From NCBI RefSeq assembly GCF_963675165.1, contig NC_087381.1, positions 124,001 to 188,000 on the forward strand: DNA of 64,000 nt. Reading direction: 5' to 3'. Under the pieces are notes generated by a model. It worked only from the letters and a program-made list of their open reading frames with translations. It was not told the origin of the DNA and did no database searches. Origin of the DNA: Halichondria panicea. Taxonomy: Eukaryota > Porifera > Demospongiae > Suberitida > Halichondriidae. The stretch's first letter is position 1. Every line of letters begins with the position of its first letter. The position numbers and the translations under genes were made by a program. Shown here in pieces: positions 1 through 19,396 of the stretch.

Positions 1-128
1 CACATTTAGTGGCCTATTATGCAGTCAACTGTCTAAGATGTGGTTATTTTGTGTCTAGAGGTGGTTAGTACCAACCATCACCACCGACCAGTGTGGGCAC
101 TTCCTTGAGTGTGTGTGTGTCCCTATAG

Positions 129-726
129 CAGGTGAAGCTTCCCGCTGTTAAGAAAGTGAGCAGTAAGGTGGACAAGCAACTCCCTCCTACCCCAGCAGCT
201 ATCAGGCTATCATCTGAACGCATTGATGCTAAAGAGCCGGAAGTGGAGGTAGCAAAGGAAAAAGAAGGAATGAAGAGCGAGATTGAGCAACTGAAATCAC
301 AACTGGAACAAGTATATATAACACACATCCACACCCCACACCTCAACCTCACACCCCACACACGCACACGTACACACCCCACACCCCACACCTCACACCT
401 CACACACGCACACGCCCACACACACACGTACAGCAAAATAATGTACTACAAGAAAATGCGGATATCATGAAAAAACTACAGGCACAAGTAGAAGTGCTGA
501 GTCAGCAGAAAGAGGAGGCTCCATCCATATCCTCCACTCCACCACAACGTCAAAAACGGACATTTAAGGTAACTCTAATTATAAGAATGCTCCTGTAATT
601 CTACCGGTAATTTCTTCTCTACAGTTTGGTGGGCACGGCACACAAGAGGGGGAGGAGTCTAATGGTAGCCATGGCAATGGAAATGGAACTCGAAATAAAC
701 GCTCGAAGTTTTGTTTAATATCGTGA
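129..726 (+). CDS. 3' end of a coiled-coil protein gene, C-terminus CLIS
   Basis: Last three coding exons of a gene that starts outside the window: about 129-311, 434-568 and 625-726, all joined in phase 0 with GT-AG introns (the first intron is CA-rich). The encoded tail begins with a Lys/Pro-rich stretch, then two short heptad-like segments rich in Glu, Lys, Gln and Leu (around KSEIEQLKSQLEQ and DIMKKLQAQVEVLSQQK) that look like coiled coil, then a Gly/Asn-rich linker. The protein ends NKRSKFCLIS, that is, a basic cluster followed by C-L-I-S, which has the form of a CaaX prenylation box (Ser at the X position favours farnesylation in known proteins). I do not recognise the family. AATAAA-like signals lie near 846-870. 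The coding call is firm because three phase-matched exons remain open; the prenylation idea is inference. Confidence 0.7.
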
Positions 727-971
727 ACTGTTAAATTATATTGTGCACGTGATTTTCTGTGTAGACAAACCGATTGATCACTTATTTTTTTATAAAACCA
801 ATGCGTCAATTCTGTTCAATTTTATGATTATTGTATTGAAAAGATAATAAAATTAATTATTCAGATAAATAAAACATAAATAAGTAACAACATACCGGTA
901 GATCAGCGCATGTATTTCAACGTATAATTATATTATTACTCTAGTGTCTATGATTGTGGTGTTGGTTGTTG

Positions 972-2479
972 TTAGTGTCTTTCCCCTTTTTCTCCAGTGA
1001 CACGCTTAAAGTCAGACATGTTGGTCGTCTCTCTCGGGTTACCATGGATACCAATGTAGTGGACTATAGTCGTCTCCTCATTGCCTTGATTGTCCTTGAT
1101 GAACAGCTGTGTGGGTGTGTGAAGTGTGTGGGTGTGTGTGATGTGTGAAGTGTGTGTGTGTGTGTGATGTGTGTGTGTGTGCTTACGGTTAGGTTTTGGA
1201 CATTCTGATATTTGACATAGTGCAGGGGAATGACAGCCTCAGGACCCGTGTCTTCAGCCGTCAGTCTGTGTGTGTGTGAGGGGATGTGAGGGTGTGTGTG
1301 TGTGTGTGATGTGTGGGCTCACTCAAAGGTTTGTAATGGCTTCCATTGCTCTGCCTGGTCAAAATCCAGCGTGTGCACCTGTACACAGAAGATAACCATA
1401 AAAAAGAATAGCTATTAATTTGTTTAATTGAAAGTTTGATTTTGGTTATTAGTACAAATTTGATACACACACACTTGACCTGGTTGATGAAGAGGCGCAC
1501 TGTCTTGGGGGCGTGGCCACTCTGAGGTCCACTGATTTGTAGTGTGTGTAGTTTGACTGGCTGTACGAACGTAAGGGAGATGATGAGTTGCTCGTCACAG
1601 TCCGACTCCAGGAAGTGGGTGTGGCCTGGGGAGAGGGCATGGCTATACGCGTGGTCATCAGCCTCGTTCAAACACTCGCTCTGCGTCTTGTCCAAGAGAG
1701 AGTTAAGGCAAATCTAGAGTGTGGATAATTAGAGAGAAATATCGATAAAAGAGAAAGTTGAGGCAAATCCAGAGTAGAGTTATCGATACAACATACCTGA
1801 CCGGGGATGGTCACATGACTAGCTGAGACCCCGCCCCCTCCTGACATAGTGCCGACATGCTGCAATATACCACCCTCCACAGCGCTTATGTCAGCACCCT
1901 TCACCTATCAGGTATCAAAGTAAAATTACTGTTTTTAGGCAACACTCTAATAATTACTATACGTAAAACATCTATATAGAGAAATATTCAAATGTCGTAT
2001 ATTTAGAGAATAAATAAGGTACACACATACGAACGTACCTGGTTGAGTTTCTCTCTGTTCTTGAAGAACACAAAAGTGGGCGTGGCACTCACTTCGTACC
2101 TCTTAGCAGTGTTCTAGGGGGGGGAATAATTGTAATAATAGTGACTGTCGGAATGATTTATATCCACTTACATGGCAAATATCAACATTCAACTTGAGAA
2201 ATACAACGTCTGGATACTTGCCACTCAACTGGACAAACTTGGGTGCTATGGCGATACACGGACCACACCTACACACACAGCACACAAGTCACACACACAC
2301 ACCACTAACATACGTAAATGTACAGCCGATATAAAATTAAAAGTAGACGTAAAAGTGATTTGTTACTTTGGTCCATAGAAGTCCACAATGACGAGACTGT
2401 CCCCTGCTTGTATGAGGTCCCTCTGGAAGCTGCTGTCACTCTCGACAGTCTTCACTCGTCCTTCTCCTGACACCGCCAT
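972..2479 (-). CDS. TXNL1: Thioredoxin-like protein 1 (thioredoxin + PITH domain)
   Basis: Complete gene of about eight exons; start ATG at 2477-2479, stop at 972-974. The N-terminal half is a thioredoxin fold with a GPKCGPC active site, a [11 protein letters not shown] strand and a cis-proline TPTFVFF segment. The C-terminal half is a PITH (proteasome-interacting thioredoxin) domain, recognisable by [34 protein letters not shown] and the ending [16 protein letters not shown]. In animals TXNL1 is a cytosolic/nuclear redox protein bound to the 19S proteasome lid; that role is taken from the family. Odd point: the usual Trp before the CGPC dithiol is Lys here, the codon being split across the first intron (AA|G). 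Several introns are almost pure CA repeat on the sense strand. Domain order and length match the family well. Confidence 0.93.
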
Positions 2480-2697
2480 GATTGGATTCTTCACCTCAGT
2501 TAATTTAGGATTTAGTAACCTTTTGACCCCACTATACTTATACTACCACGCCCATTTCCACAAATGACATTCATAACCGCCGCCCTCAATACAATCAAAT
2601 TGCAACATTGTACACATCAACATTATTGTAACTTCACCATACACAGTAAATAATAAGGCAAAGGAAATTAAAATTGAATTATAATGACACAAATGAT

Positions 2698-3735
2698 TTA
2701 GTGTATGCTGTGTAGCATGCCTAACTGCATGTCCAGGTACACAATCTCAGGTTCATCAGGGAACACAGGTTGTAGCATCCTACTAGCCAGCAAGCCACCG
2801 TGACTCTGGGGGTCATCCAGGTCAAAGGTTAAATGTGGGAAGAACGGAGGCGACGTGGAACGTGCATTGAGGTCAGAGCCACCTTTGACCTTTGTAAAAA
2901 TGTCTTGTAATATCTCAATTTCAGCGCTATAAGGTAAATCCATTTCAGCAACTTCGCACTCCAATGTTGGTTCAGTGAAGCTCTCATGAGTTAGGTCATA
3001 CATGGGTGAGTCTCCTGCCCCAGTCATGATGTGGCAGTCCATCAGTGTGTCAAGTGATAGCTGCTTCGACATCACAGTATCATCGTTATCATTGGACATA
3101 GCTGTAGAGGGTTTGCAATAGTTGTGCTCAGGAGTGCTATAATCAATGTAGACGTTCTCTAGTGGTAGGTCAGGTGATACTATACTGGGCACTGATTGGT
3201 TCATTTGCCGACACGATAAGTTCACAACCTCACTGGGTCTAACTTGCGACAGTAGAGTGGATGCTATGTGCAATAATGTGGCAACAGTCTCGTTTTCAAG
3301 TTTAATTCCAAAACCATCGCGTTCTGGTTCTATTCCACACCGCCCCCTCCATCTCGTAACCCACGACGATGTTGCCTTGAACTCACTCAATCCAAGCAAT
3401 CCAGCGAACTTTAAAGCACATTCTTTAATTTCTTTATTGCTCAGAGTCTTGCCATCGTTCAGTTCCGATATGTACTGCCCTGATACCAGTTTGTCCAGTT
3501 CCTCGGAAATAGGGGATCTCCCCTCGTGTAGTTTCCGCATTCCAGGGCCACGAGCTAGTAGCGCTGACTTCATTCGTTCTTTGCTGCCTATCCAACTTCG
3601 AATCATTTTCCGATCGACGGAGAATTTTCTAGCGGCTGCACGGAGGCTTGCTCCTGTGGACTCCACCCACTCGACCACGCCCATCTTGAACTGTAGTGTG
3701 TACGAGGCTCTCACTTTCCTACTGCCCTCTGCCAT
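2698..3735 (-). CDS. Brinker/CENP-B-type helix-turn-helix DNA-binding protein (domesticated pogo-like?)
   Basis: Single-exon gene of 345 residues; the first in-frame ATG is at 3733-3735 and the frame is open upstream without another ATG. Residues about 9-55 (YTLQFKMGVVEWVESTGAS...RKFSVDRKMIRSWI) match the Brinker-type/psq helix-turn-helix that heads many pogo-superfamily transposases and POGK-like host proteins. Residues about 65-135 (ending SSWVTRWRGRCGIE) look like a CENP-B-type second HTH. The remaining 200 residues are acidic, with no visible DDE catalytic domain and no terminal inverted repeats around the gene. The simplest reading is a host transcription or chromatin factor derived from a pogo-like transposase that lost its catalytic half. 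It could instead be an N-terminal fragment of a transposase, but the long intact C-terminal region argues against decay. Targets are unknown. Confidence 0.7.
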   Translation of the reverse strand: MAEGSRKVRASYTLQFKMGVVEWVESTGASLRAAARKFSVDRKMIRSWIGSKERMKSALLARGPGMRKLHEGRSPISEELDKLVSGQYISELNDGKTLSNKEIKECALKFAGLLGLSEFKATSSWVTRWRGRCGIEPERDGFGIKLENETVATLLHIASTLLSQVRPSEVVNLSCRQMNQSVPSIVSPDLPLENVYIDYSTPEHNYCKPSTAMSNDNDDTVMSKQLSLDTLMDCHIMTGAGDSPMYDLTHESFTEPTLECEVAEMDLPYSAEIEILQDIFTKVKGGSDLNARSTSPPFFPHLTFDLDDPQSHGGLLASRMLQPVFPDEPEIVYLDMQLGMLHSIH

Positions 3736-4269
3736 TACCACTCGATCTAGTACTCTGTCATTGTCTAGTCTGTAGGGGATATACAATGATACTATTATGT
3801 TAAACTTCTCTGGGCCGGGCTTACCGTTCACTATCCTTCTAGATAGCTCTGTGTTGGAGCAGACAGAACACCACACGTACGTATGATATGAACGTACTTA
3901 CGTACTTGTAAACATAAACTTTTATGTAGGCGGGTACGGATCATAGTTTTTATGGAGACTAAATTGCAGTTGTTTGATTAACACTCTTTACCAATGTTAT
4001 TGCTCGTTACCATGGCTAATTTAATTTCAACGTAATTGGCAGCCTCGATCAAAAGCGGCGTTATTTGAGGATACCAACAATTCAATATTAAGTAACTTCC
4101 CTCTGTATAAATATAGATGCTTGGATAGTCCCTGGGACCTCCCCCCTTGCATCATGCAAGAGGAATTTGTGGCAGGAATAACAAATGAATAATTCAATTA
4201 ATGTAACTTGAAACCACAAAATAAATAATGGTACAACAGTCAGACCTATACACTACATACAACATAACA
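3736..4269. other. Intergenic stretch with no gene seen
   Basis: AT-rich spacer between the start of the HTH protein and the stop of GP-A. It should hold the promoter of the HTH gene and the 3' UTR of GP-A. A splice-donor-like site near 3825 (sense strand of the HTH gene) leaves open a 5' UTR intron. No repeat or RNA gene was recognised. Confidence 0.5.
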
Positions 4270-6460
4270 TTACTTTTTTAATGAGTCACCTATCACTATA
4301 GCGTGAGGTTCTTGTCCTCCCTGTTCTGTTTCCTGCTGTGCGTGTTGTCCCTGCGGAGTCTCTTGACGCACTAGTGGTAGAGCAACCTCTTCAACTGGGG
4401 AGACAGTTTTTGGAGAACTTGGCACAGAACTTGTAGGACTTGGAGGCCCAGAACTTGTAGGCCCATTTGGAGGGGCAAAACTTAGAGGCACAGCAGTTGG
4501 AGGGGCAGGATTTGTAGGACTTGGAGGCCCAGAACTTGTAGGCCCATTTGGAGGGGAAAAACTTAGAGGCACAGCAGTTGGAGGGGCAGGATTTGTAGGA
4601 CTTGGAGGCCCAGAACTTGGAAGCCCAGAAGTTGGAGGGGCAGGATTTGTAGGACTTGGAGGCCCAGAACTTAGAGGCCCAGAAGTTGGAGGGGCAGGAC
4701 TTGATGGCACAGAACTTGGTGGGGTAGGACTTGCTGTAGATAGTGGCGGTTGTGGCGGAATTAGTGGTGTTGTTGGATCTGATGAATCCTCATCTTCTAA
4801 TTTGGAGATTGGAAGAGAGATTGGTTTTGGTTTTTGGGCCCTGCCAACATCTGCGTTTAGTAGCGGCATTCCATTTTCCTCTATCATAAGATTGCTCGCA
4901 GAGTTCGATCGTCTTTTTCTTCTGATTCGAATACCTAAGTATGCAATTGTCAGTAGAACAGTGATAGCAATAACTGCTATTATTCCAATAGACGGTGGTA
5001 GGGCAACCATCAGAGTATTGGCAGCTGGGGCCTCAGGGGCTAGGGTAGTAGTGCCTTGTGGGAAGTTAGGGTCAACAATATACACAGCTGCAAACGGACG
5101 TTCGGGGAGGTTCAAAATTCTCTTTCTTTCCTGAGGCATTCCAGTAGATATGTCAAACACTACGCAACTGTAACTATTGGGGCCAACGTAATCGAATACA
5201 ATCAAATTCTCTCCACTAGAGATGACTGGCAGACAGGAGGGGACACAGAGTCCAATGTTAGTATCCATGAGTTGGTACACACCCTCCCCTCCTCGTGACG
5301 ACACAAACAAGCTCACATTAACTGCATACACATCGCTATTCTCAATCTGAACAACCAGCCATGTCTGATTAGCCACACTTTCAAAAAACAAACGTGATAT
5401 CTGTCCAGAAAATGAATGTCGTCCAGGCACTCCACTCTTGAGATATGCAGTGTCATACACGGTGAGTGCTTCGTCACCACGCACAGCAATGTATTGGTCT
5501 CCACTGATAGGCACTCCCGGTTCTAGCAAGGTCACAGTTAGGTTTAGGGGGGTCACTTTGTATCGATATTCAATATGATAGTGTTCGAGTATTCCGTCAT
5601 CAGTTGTGCAAGTTACTGTAAAGAAAACTTTAAATTCCTCGCGTGGATCCAAGGGGTTGAGATGATGTAGTACGGCACAGTCCGCGATCAGATTGGCTGA
5701 AATACGGCTTTGAAAGTCCTGCGACATAGTCATCATTCGTAGTTGTTGCCCATTGTTTTCGATGTACGCCTCAAAATCAAAGTCATCTTTGGTAGACAAA
5801 ATCGCGCCTTGACCAGGAAGACGTACGTATAACGGATCATCATCGAATGTTTCTGTATCGAAATAGTAGTAGAAGACGGAGTAGCCACAGTCCCCTCTGT
5901 ACTTGACATAGACCACCCCATTGTACTGAATGCTGCTACCAGTGATGAACCAAGGAGTGCAGTCAGACTGCAGGGGTACGGAAGTCACTCGAATAGACAT
6001 AAAGTTGTCTTTGTCATTTCTGTATACTTCAATAGTATTGTTGGTCAGGAACAACAGTCTATCGCTTGAGGTATCGCCATCGCTCAGAACCAAACTATTC
6101 ATGCTGTCATGCAGAGCATTGGAGGGGACAGCAATCGTACTGATCTTGGCATACTGCATAACATTATTCGTGGGGTCTATGTCATACGACCCAGACAATG
6201 CTAGTACATTGATATAGCCTACAGCACATGGGAGAGAAAAGCAGATTGTAAACAGCTTGTAATGCTACAAGATATATACAAGCCTCTACAAGGTATATAC
6301 AAGCCTCTACAAGGTATATACAAGCCTCTACAAGATATATACAAGCCTCTACAAGGTAGCTATTCTGATCCTACTTACCATTGCTAGAACTTTGAGCGTT
6401 CGCCCAGGCAATCGTTAACGTTGTAGCTACCAGCAGCAGAATTTTGGTGAATCTTGCCAT
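4270..6460 (-). CDS. GP-A: single-pass receptor-like membrane protein with long proline-rich tail
   Basis: Two exons: 6379-6460 (signal peptide, start ATG 6458-6460) and 4270-6218; 676 residues. Residues 1-22 form a signal peptide ending in Ala residues. An ectodomain of about 410 residues follows, mostly short hydrophobic strands with several N-glycosylation sequons (NNT, NLT, NQT, NVS). A membrane span lies near 437-458 (IGIIAVIAITVLLTIAYLGI) followed by a basic stop-transfer cluster RIRRKRR. The cytoplasmic tail of about 210 residues is dominated by Pro/Ser/Thr with repeated GPPSPTNPAPPT units, plausible SH3/WW/EVH1 ligands. It is homologous to GP-B: both carry an AVR-(N/D)E-LTVY...SGVP block at the same place. 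Family not recognised; alternating strand segments suggest a beta-propeller, which is inference. Type I membrane topology is well supported; ligand and function are unknown. Confidence 0.8.
4420..4740 (-). repeat. Tandem repeats coding the proline-rich tail of GP-A
   Basis: In-frame direct repeats inside the GP-A exon. A unit containing GGCCCAGAACTTGTAGGC (as on the + strand) and a GGAGGGGCAGGA block recurs at roughly 60-80 bp spacing, giving the GPPSPTNPAPPT protein repeats. Such an array is expected to vary in copy number between individuals. Confidence 0.75.
6245..6358. repeat. 22-bp tandem repeat in the GP-A intron
   Basis: About five near-identical copies of a unit reading TATACAAGCCTCTACAAG fill most of the single GP-A intron (6219-6378). 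Seen directly; no function apparent. Confidence 0.85.
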
Positions 6461-7033
6461 AGAAAGTGTAGAAAGTAGTTTTGCTCTTTGTAAATTGTTT
6501 TGTGATGTTTCTTGAAATCCAGCGATTTGTAGTTATTCTTTGTACGGCCCTCACATTGCTGCAACTTCATAGTATTCCAGCCTCTGTGCAAGGGCCTATA
6601 TAGCCTAGCTAGCTAGCTACACACAGGTACTTTACCTGGGAACATCCCTGTTTCTTGCACAGGTACTTTACCTGGGAACATCCCTGTTTCCATTGCACAT
6701 GCGCATATCCAACAACAATGTCACCGCCCTCGATCATTATACCCGGAGTTGAAGGCTAAGGAGGGGGGGGGGGGCTACTTGATAGTCAGAGGCACTATTT
6801 GATGGTCTAGTCCGGTGTCTGCTGTTAATTTAAAGTTCCCTAGTCAGTGCATAGTATACCAGCATCATGCATCAACAGGAAATTAACAACATTTCATCAC
6901 CACACAACATGTATTCACAGATTCCACACTCCATAGAAAAATAAATAATAAAAAGTATACACTAAATAGTAGTTCAGTTCACCCTATATACTGTTTACTG
7001 TCACCTCCAAACAGCGCACTAAAAATACAGTTT
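6461..7033. other. GP-A promoter side and GP-B 3' side; 36-bp direct repeat
   Basis: Gene-free spacer. Two copies of a 36-bp direct repeat containing ACAGGTACTTTACCTGGG start at 6623 and 6659; each unit holds the short palindrome AGGTA...TACCT. A run of 12 G follows near 6763. No RNA gene was seen. Confidence 0.6.
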
Positions 7034-8947
7034 TTATATATGCGTGTCTGACAGGTGCAGGCTATTACTGTTACCAAATAACGAAGAACTATCCAGCCTC
7101 GGCATGGAGACGTCACTTTGGCTAGTAGCTTGAGAGTTGTTGGGACTGCCACGCTCAGGACAAGGGCTTGCCCTAGCCGAGTCTGTGTTGTAGCACGAGT
7201 CGTTGACACTTAATGAATCGTGCTTGATTGGTTGGAGAGGGGTACTTGTAGCTGAGTCAACCTGGTATTGTTGAACAGCTGTCTGTAATATTATCACTGG
7301 ATTGTTGCTTTCCTCGATAGGATGGACATAGCTTTTGTCGGGAACAGGAGCAGATAATCCGCCCTCTAGATCTGTTGCTTCATGAACACGTGCATCTTCT
7401 TCCATGGATTTCCTCCCCTTGTACATTATAACTGATATTACAAAAAGCACAACCACACCCAAAACGACAACTAACAATACCAATGGTATAATCCAAGACT
7501 TTAAATTGGCTGTAGGTTCATCCGTATTGGCCTTAGTAGTGGGCTGGGTAGAAAAATCCTCGGTAGGTTCTGTCACTACAGAAGGGCTGTTTAGATCAGG
7601 TACAAATGTTACAAAGCTAGGAGATTGGCTTGTCCCTACCCCTCGAGCTGCTTCTACCAGAGCAAAGGTAGTACTGTCCATTGTCAGAGCCACCATATCA
7701 AATTTTTGATTGTTCCTAGCAACGACAACCAATCCATCGTCGATGATCATGTGAGGAGAATTGGAGGAATCTTGTAGAGTCCCCGGAATAGATTGAATGG
7801 CCCCAGGCACAGCATAAAAAAAATCAGATGCATCGATCTGCATTAAATTATTGAGAGCCGTATAGGCCAAAAATTTTGTTTTGATTTGTGCCTCGAAAAC
7901 GACAACCTTTTGTATTTCTTGATCGAAAGTATGCGATTGAGGGACGCCGCTTGTCAAGTGCATTCGATTGTAAACAGTGAGAGTACGTTCGTTTCGTACA
8001 GCCAGGAAAGTACTTGATGCAACAGGAAACCCCAGTTCAATGGCAGTGAATACCAGAGGGTCATTAGTGCGATATGACGCAATCACGTGGTATTGGACAA
8101 CTTGACCTCCACTTGAAATACACTTAACCACAAAGGTCACTGTTCTATCTTGTGGGATTGCAGGAAGGGAGTAGAGATTGGTTATTTGCATGCAGTTGGG
8201 AGCCAGGCTAACAGTTCTTTTGTATTCTTGATCTGACACGGAGAATAATCGAATTTGATTACCGGATACTACTAATGCATAAATATCATCGTCGGCTGAA
8301 GGCAACAGTGTAGAGAGAGTTTGAGCGGCCTCCTCGATGGCTGACTGCATGGAATGAATTTCCCCATTATCAATAGCAAACTCCAAAGGACGGTGCTCCT
8401 GGAATGTAAGAAAGAAGTTTTCGGGGTTGGTAATTGATTTCAAAAGCTGCGTTGGTTGATGACCATCAGGGTAGGACCATGAATCCACATGCTCCAGCAG
8501 TGAACCTGTTGAAATATTCCTGAAGATTTCGAGGGACAACAAGCCAACAACTACCGTGTACTGCTCATCTAGTATGCTGATTTGCAATGCCTGACCATTG
8601 TCATACAAAGCAGCCGGGCTTGTGAGACTTGCAGTGGAAGATCGGTCATACCGGGTGATAGGAAGTTCACCAGGATCACTCGGATAGGGTACCTTCAATA
8701 TATTCACACCTGTAAATGCAACGAAGGAGCCTGCAAAAAAATACATGTATATTAGAAATTGATTGACTGTGGGGGAGCTTGTAAAAAACATGTTTTGAAC
8801 AAGCTGTTTACAAGCTAGCTAGAATGAAAACAAACCTTGCAATGCGACAGCGTCTGAGGTTGAGCAGACCAAGCTGCCTAGGAGAACCAGCCAAACAAGC
8901 CACCGTCGAAACACAACGTCAGATTGCCTGCTGCATATTTGTACCAT
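7034..8947 (-). CDS. GP-B: single-pass receptor-like membrane protein
   Basis: Two exons: 8836-8947 (signal peptide) and 7034-8730; 602 residues. The chosen ATG (8945-8947) gives a classic signal sequence, FRRWLVWLVLLGSLVCS; the frame is open further upstream, so a longer N-terminus is possible. The ectodomain (about 30-445) repeats a pattern of strand pairs such as VVVGLLSLEIFRNIST, ALVVSGNQIRLFSVS and TFLAVRNERTLTVYNR, compatible with propeller blades. A short Thr-rich stalk precedes a span near 448-473 (IIPLVLLVVVLGVVVLFVISVI), then a 124-residue tail with tyrosines in SYVHPI, QYQVDS and SCYNTDS contexts. It lies head to head with TAPT1 (405 bp between start codons). GP-B2 at 33.6 kb is an inverted paralogue with nearly the same ectodomain but a different stalk, membrane segment and tail. 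Function unknown. Confidence 0.82.
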
Positions 8948-9352
8948 ATTTCTTGCGACGTTTGTTTGCAGTGAAGTAAAGAAGAGTCCAATCGAGCATA
9001 AATGTTCTGTTTGTACAGCGCCACCTTCAATATTCCACACTCCAACACTTCTACTTTGCAACGAGAATGCAATGAGATACAACATTCGTTTATATCAAAT
9101 CAGGTGTGATCTATTAACAACCCCCTGGGAAACCCCCTGGGAAGCCCCCTGGGAAGCCCCCTGGCCTGCGTCTTTTCCCTCTGATTATCACCACATTCGG
9201 CGTCTAGCCGGAAGCACAGCTAGCTAAGGTCAACGGTCAGCGGGTCAGCGGTGAACTGAAGGAAGACTAATTAGAGCAAGGTACTAGGTACGAAATGGCT
9301 TTGATGGTAGTATGTTCACACGTGCGTACATGTACCCCTCTCTCCTGCAGGT
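8948..9352. promoter_or_regulatory. Shared divergent promoter region of GP-B and TAPT1
   Basis: 405 bp between opposite start codons. It contains four copies of a 12-bp unit around CCCCCTGGGAA at about 9121-9165, and a likely 5' UTR exon of TAPT1 ending with a donor near 9281. The same divergent arrangement recurs at GP-B2, with recognisable sequence on both flanks (for example the ACACGTG-containing stretch near 9316 and its inverse near 31660). That this acts as a bidirectional promoter is inferred from layout. Confidence 0.5.
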
Positions 9353-17355
<8,003 letters not shown>

Positions 17356-17544
17356 ACATTCAATTTCAATTCATTATGAACATTATTCATATAATTATAT
17401 CATTGTCATTATAATGTTATTAATCTCATGAAGTTTTTTCAATTATTATTAACAACGCGAATGAAGTGACTATAAGCATTATATAATAATTATTATAGCC
17501 AACATAAATAGTATAAATATAATATATTATACTATATAAAAAAA

Positions 17545-19396
17545 TTATGTTACTACCATTTGTGCTAGCTTGATTGCTCCTTTCTCCAGCAATTGCTGTG
17601 GAGGAATGGAGTGATGCTTGGTTGTAGTCTCAGACTGTGCTACCGCAGTGTCTAGGTACTCCAAAGATGGTGCTGATGATGGGTATGATGATGTAACTGC
17701 AGAGCCAGGGATGAGGTGTTGTTGTGGATGACTGAATAATGTGTTGCTGGCTGCAATGGGTGATATAGTAATTTGAATTTGAGAATTTGTTTCTTGTGTG
17801 AATTTTTTATTTTTGTTCTTCGAACGAGTTTTAATGAAACAGCACACACTGATGATACCAGCAACTATTGCAATCGCTCCAATAATTCCAATGATACTTC
17901 CAATGATAATTCCAGGAAGATCTCGAATTAAAAAATGGCTGCGGGAAGATCCACTTATCCCACCTGTCTTCACTGTGGTTGTAAGAGTGGGCGGTGTGGT
18001 TGTAGGAGGGGGCGGGGGTGGAGGGGTCAGAGGGTCCAGGACGGAAATATCTGCAGTCACAGGATAGCAAGCATCGTACACTGTAGTTCTTAGCACTCGA
18101 TTGATCCTCTTTGGACTTGCTGATGGATTACTGACGTCATATGCTGAGAGGAGCTGGTACGAATGGTCTGCAGTGAACAGGAACAACGTGCCATTATTGT
18201 ACACAGCTGGTGGACATTCTCCTTGAGGGCAAACTGCCTCACTGTCAGGCAGTACATATTGTCCTTCCTCAAAACTGCTACTAAATAATCGTGGTATATC
18301 GATTATCTCACGTTTTTCGCCAGGAACAGATACTAGTAGTGGAGTGTTTGTCATAAATAGAGTCTGTGCTATCGGTCCATTATAGGTCAGAATTCCCGGG
18401 ACTCTTGTGAGCTCGTTCACTTGTGTAATGGTCAGCTGTGTGATTGATACGCTGAGTATATAGTCTCCGTCGGGTGAGAATGAAACGACATCATTTAAGA
18501 GGTGAGTGCCGGGTAGATCTTCAACAGAGGGAGGTGTGCGAAAGTTATCTGCGATTAGAACTCTTTTCCTTGCGAATGTTCCATCTGTAACGTTGCAGTC
18601 TACTATTAGCTGGAGGTTGCTATCTATGACAGGTCCAGCAGTGAGCCTAGTGATGGTATTGCACTCGGGTATTGGCATAGTGATGTGGACAGCATCATGA
18701 ATAAGAACAGAATTAGATTCTGCCAAAAACGATATGATATGGAGTACAAAATGTTCATCGATAATCAGGACATTGTTGTCGGCAACTGGGGCAAACGTTT
18801 GAACAGCATTTTCCTCTACAATTCCTCCGTCAATCACAAATTCACTCTCAGCTTCATTTAGAACGATGTGTATACGAGCAGGTTTATAGTGCGGTGAAGT
18901 AGAGGTACATTGCACAATATACTCATATCCAGACTCCACCTCGACTATTCGCAATGGTTGACACTCTTGGGGTAGCGGTATCGGGGGCTGTGAAGTGTAT
19001 CCACCTTGGAAGACATAAACATATTCTGCGGCCAATCTGAAGCATATGTTGGTTCCCTGAGGGCATAGTTGTGCCTCTTTGCATGACAGGCAATCTAAGT
19101 TGATGTTGGTGGATTCTGTGGCCCCTCCAATTATAGTCTTGGACTGGTCTCCATAGCACATCACAGAATCTATAATAATAATATTCATTGAAGGAAATTT
19201 CACATAATTAACATGCACTTGTGCACTTTACAAGCTCTTGTAATTGGGGAAAGCCCCCACCTCTGTCTACACTACAGTGGGCAGGGCATGCAGTACAGTG
19301 CGCACATTGAATAGACTCACCTTGTTTCGCTGCAACAGCTAGAGCAAATGTTGCGAGGAGCAGTACTGTGACTAGCGTGGTTGCAGATAGCATCAT
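17545..19396 (-). CDS. GP-C: cysteine-richer member of the receptor-like family
   Basis: Two exons: 19321-19396 (signal peptide MMLSATTLVTVLLLATFALA) and 17545-19169; 566 residues. The mature N-terminus is rich in Cys (CYGDQ, CLSCKEAQLCPQG), unlike GP-A and GP-B, and a second CPQGECPPAVYNNG motif sits near the end of the ectodomain. A proline run and a Thr-rich stalk precede a span near 445-470 (IIIGSIIGIIGAIAIVAGIISVCC), a basic cluster, and an 85-residue tail with one clear tyrosine (LEYLDTAV). Intron position and phase after the signal-peptide exon are the same as in GP-A and GP-B, which supports common descent even though sequence similarity is low. It faces a decayed TAPT1 copy head to head, repeating the GP-B/TAPT1 arrangement. 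A fragment of a paralogue lies at 35.8 kb. Function unknown. Confidence 0.8.

Noticed and set aside
3257-3775. 172-codon open frame opposite the HTH gene
   Set aside because: Antisense shadow of the HTH coding exon without its own features.
9025-9085. Upstream Met as start of GP-B
   Set aside because: It would bury the signal sequence about 45 residues inside; the later ATG gives a normal signal peptide, although the frame is open.
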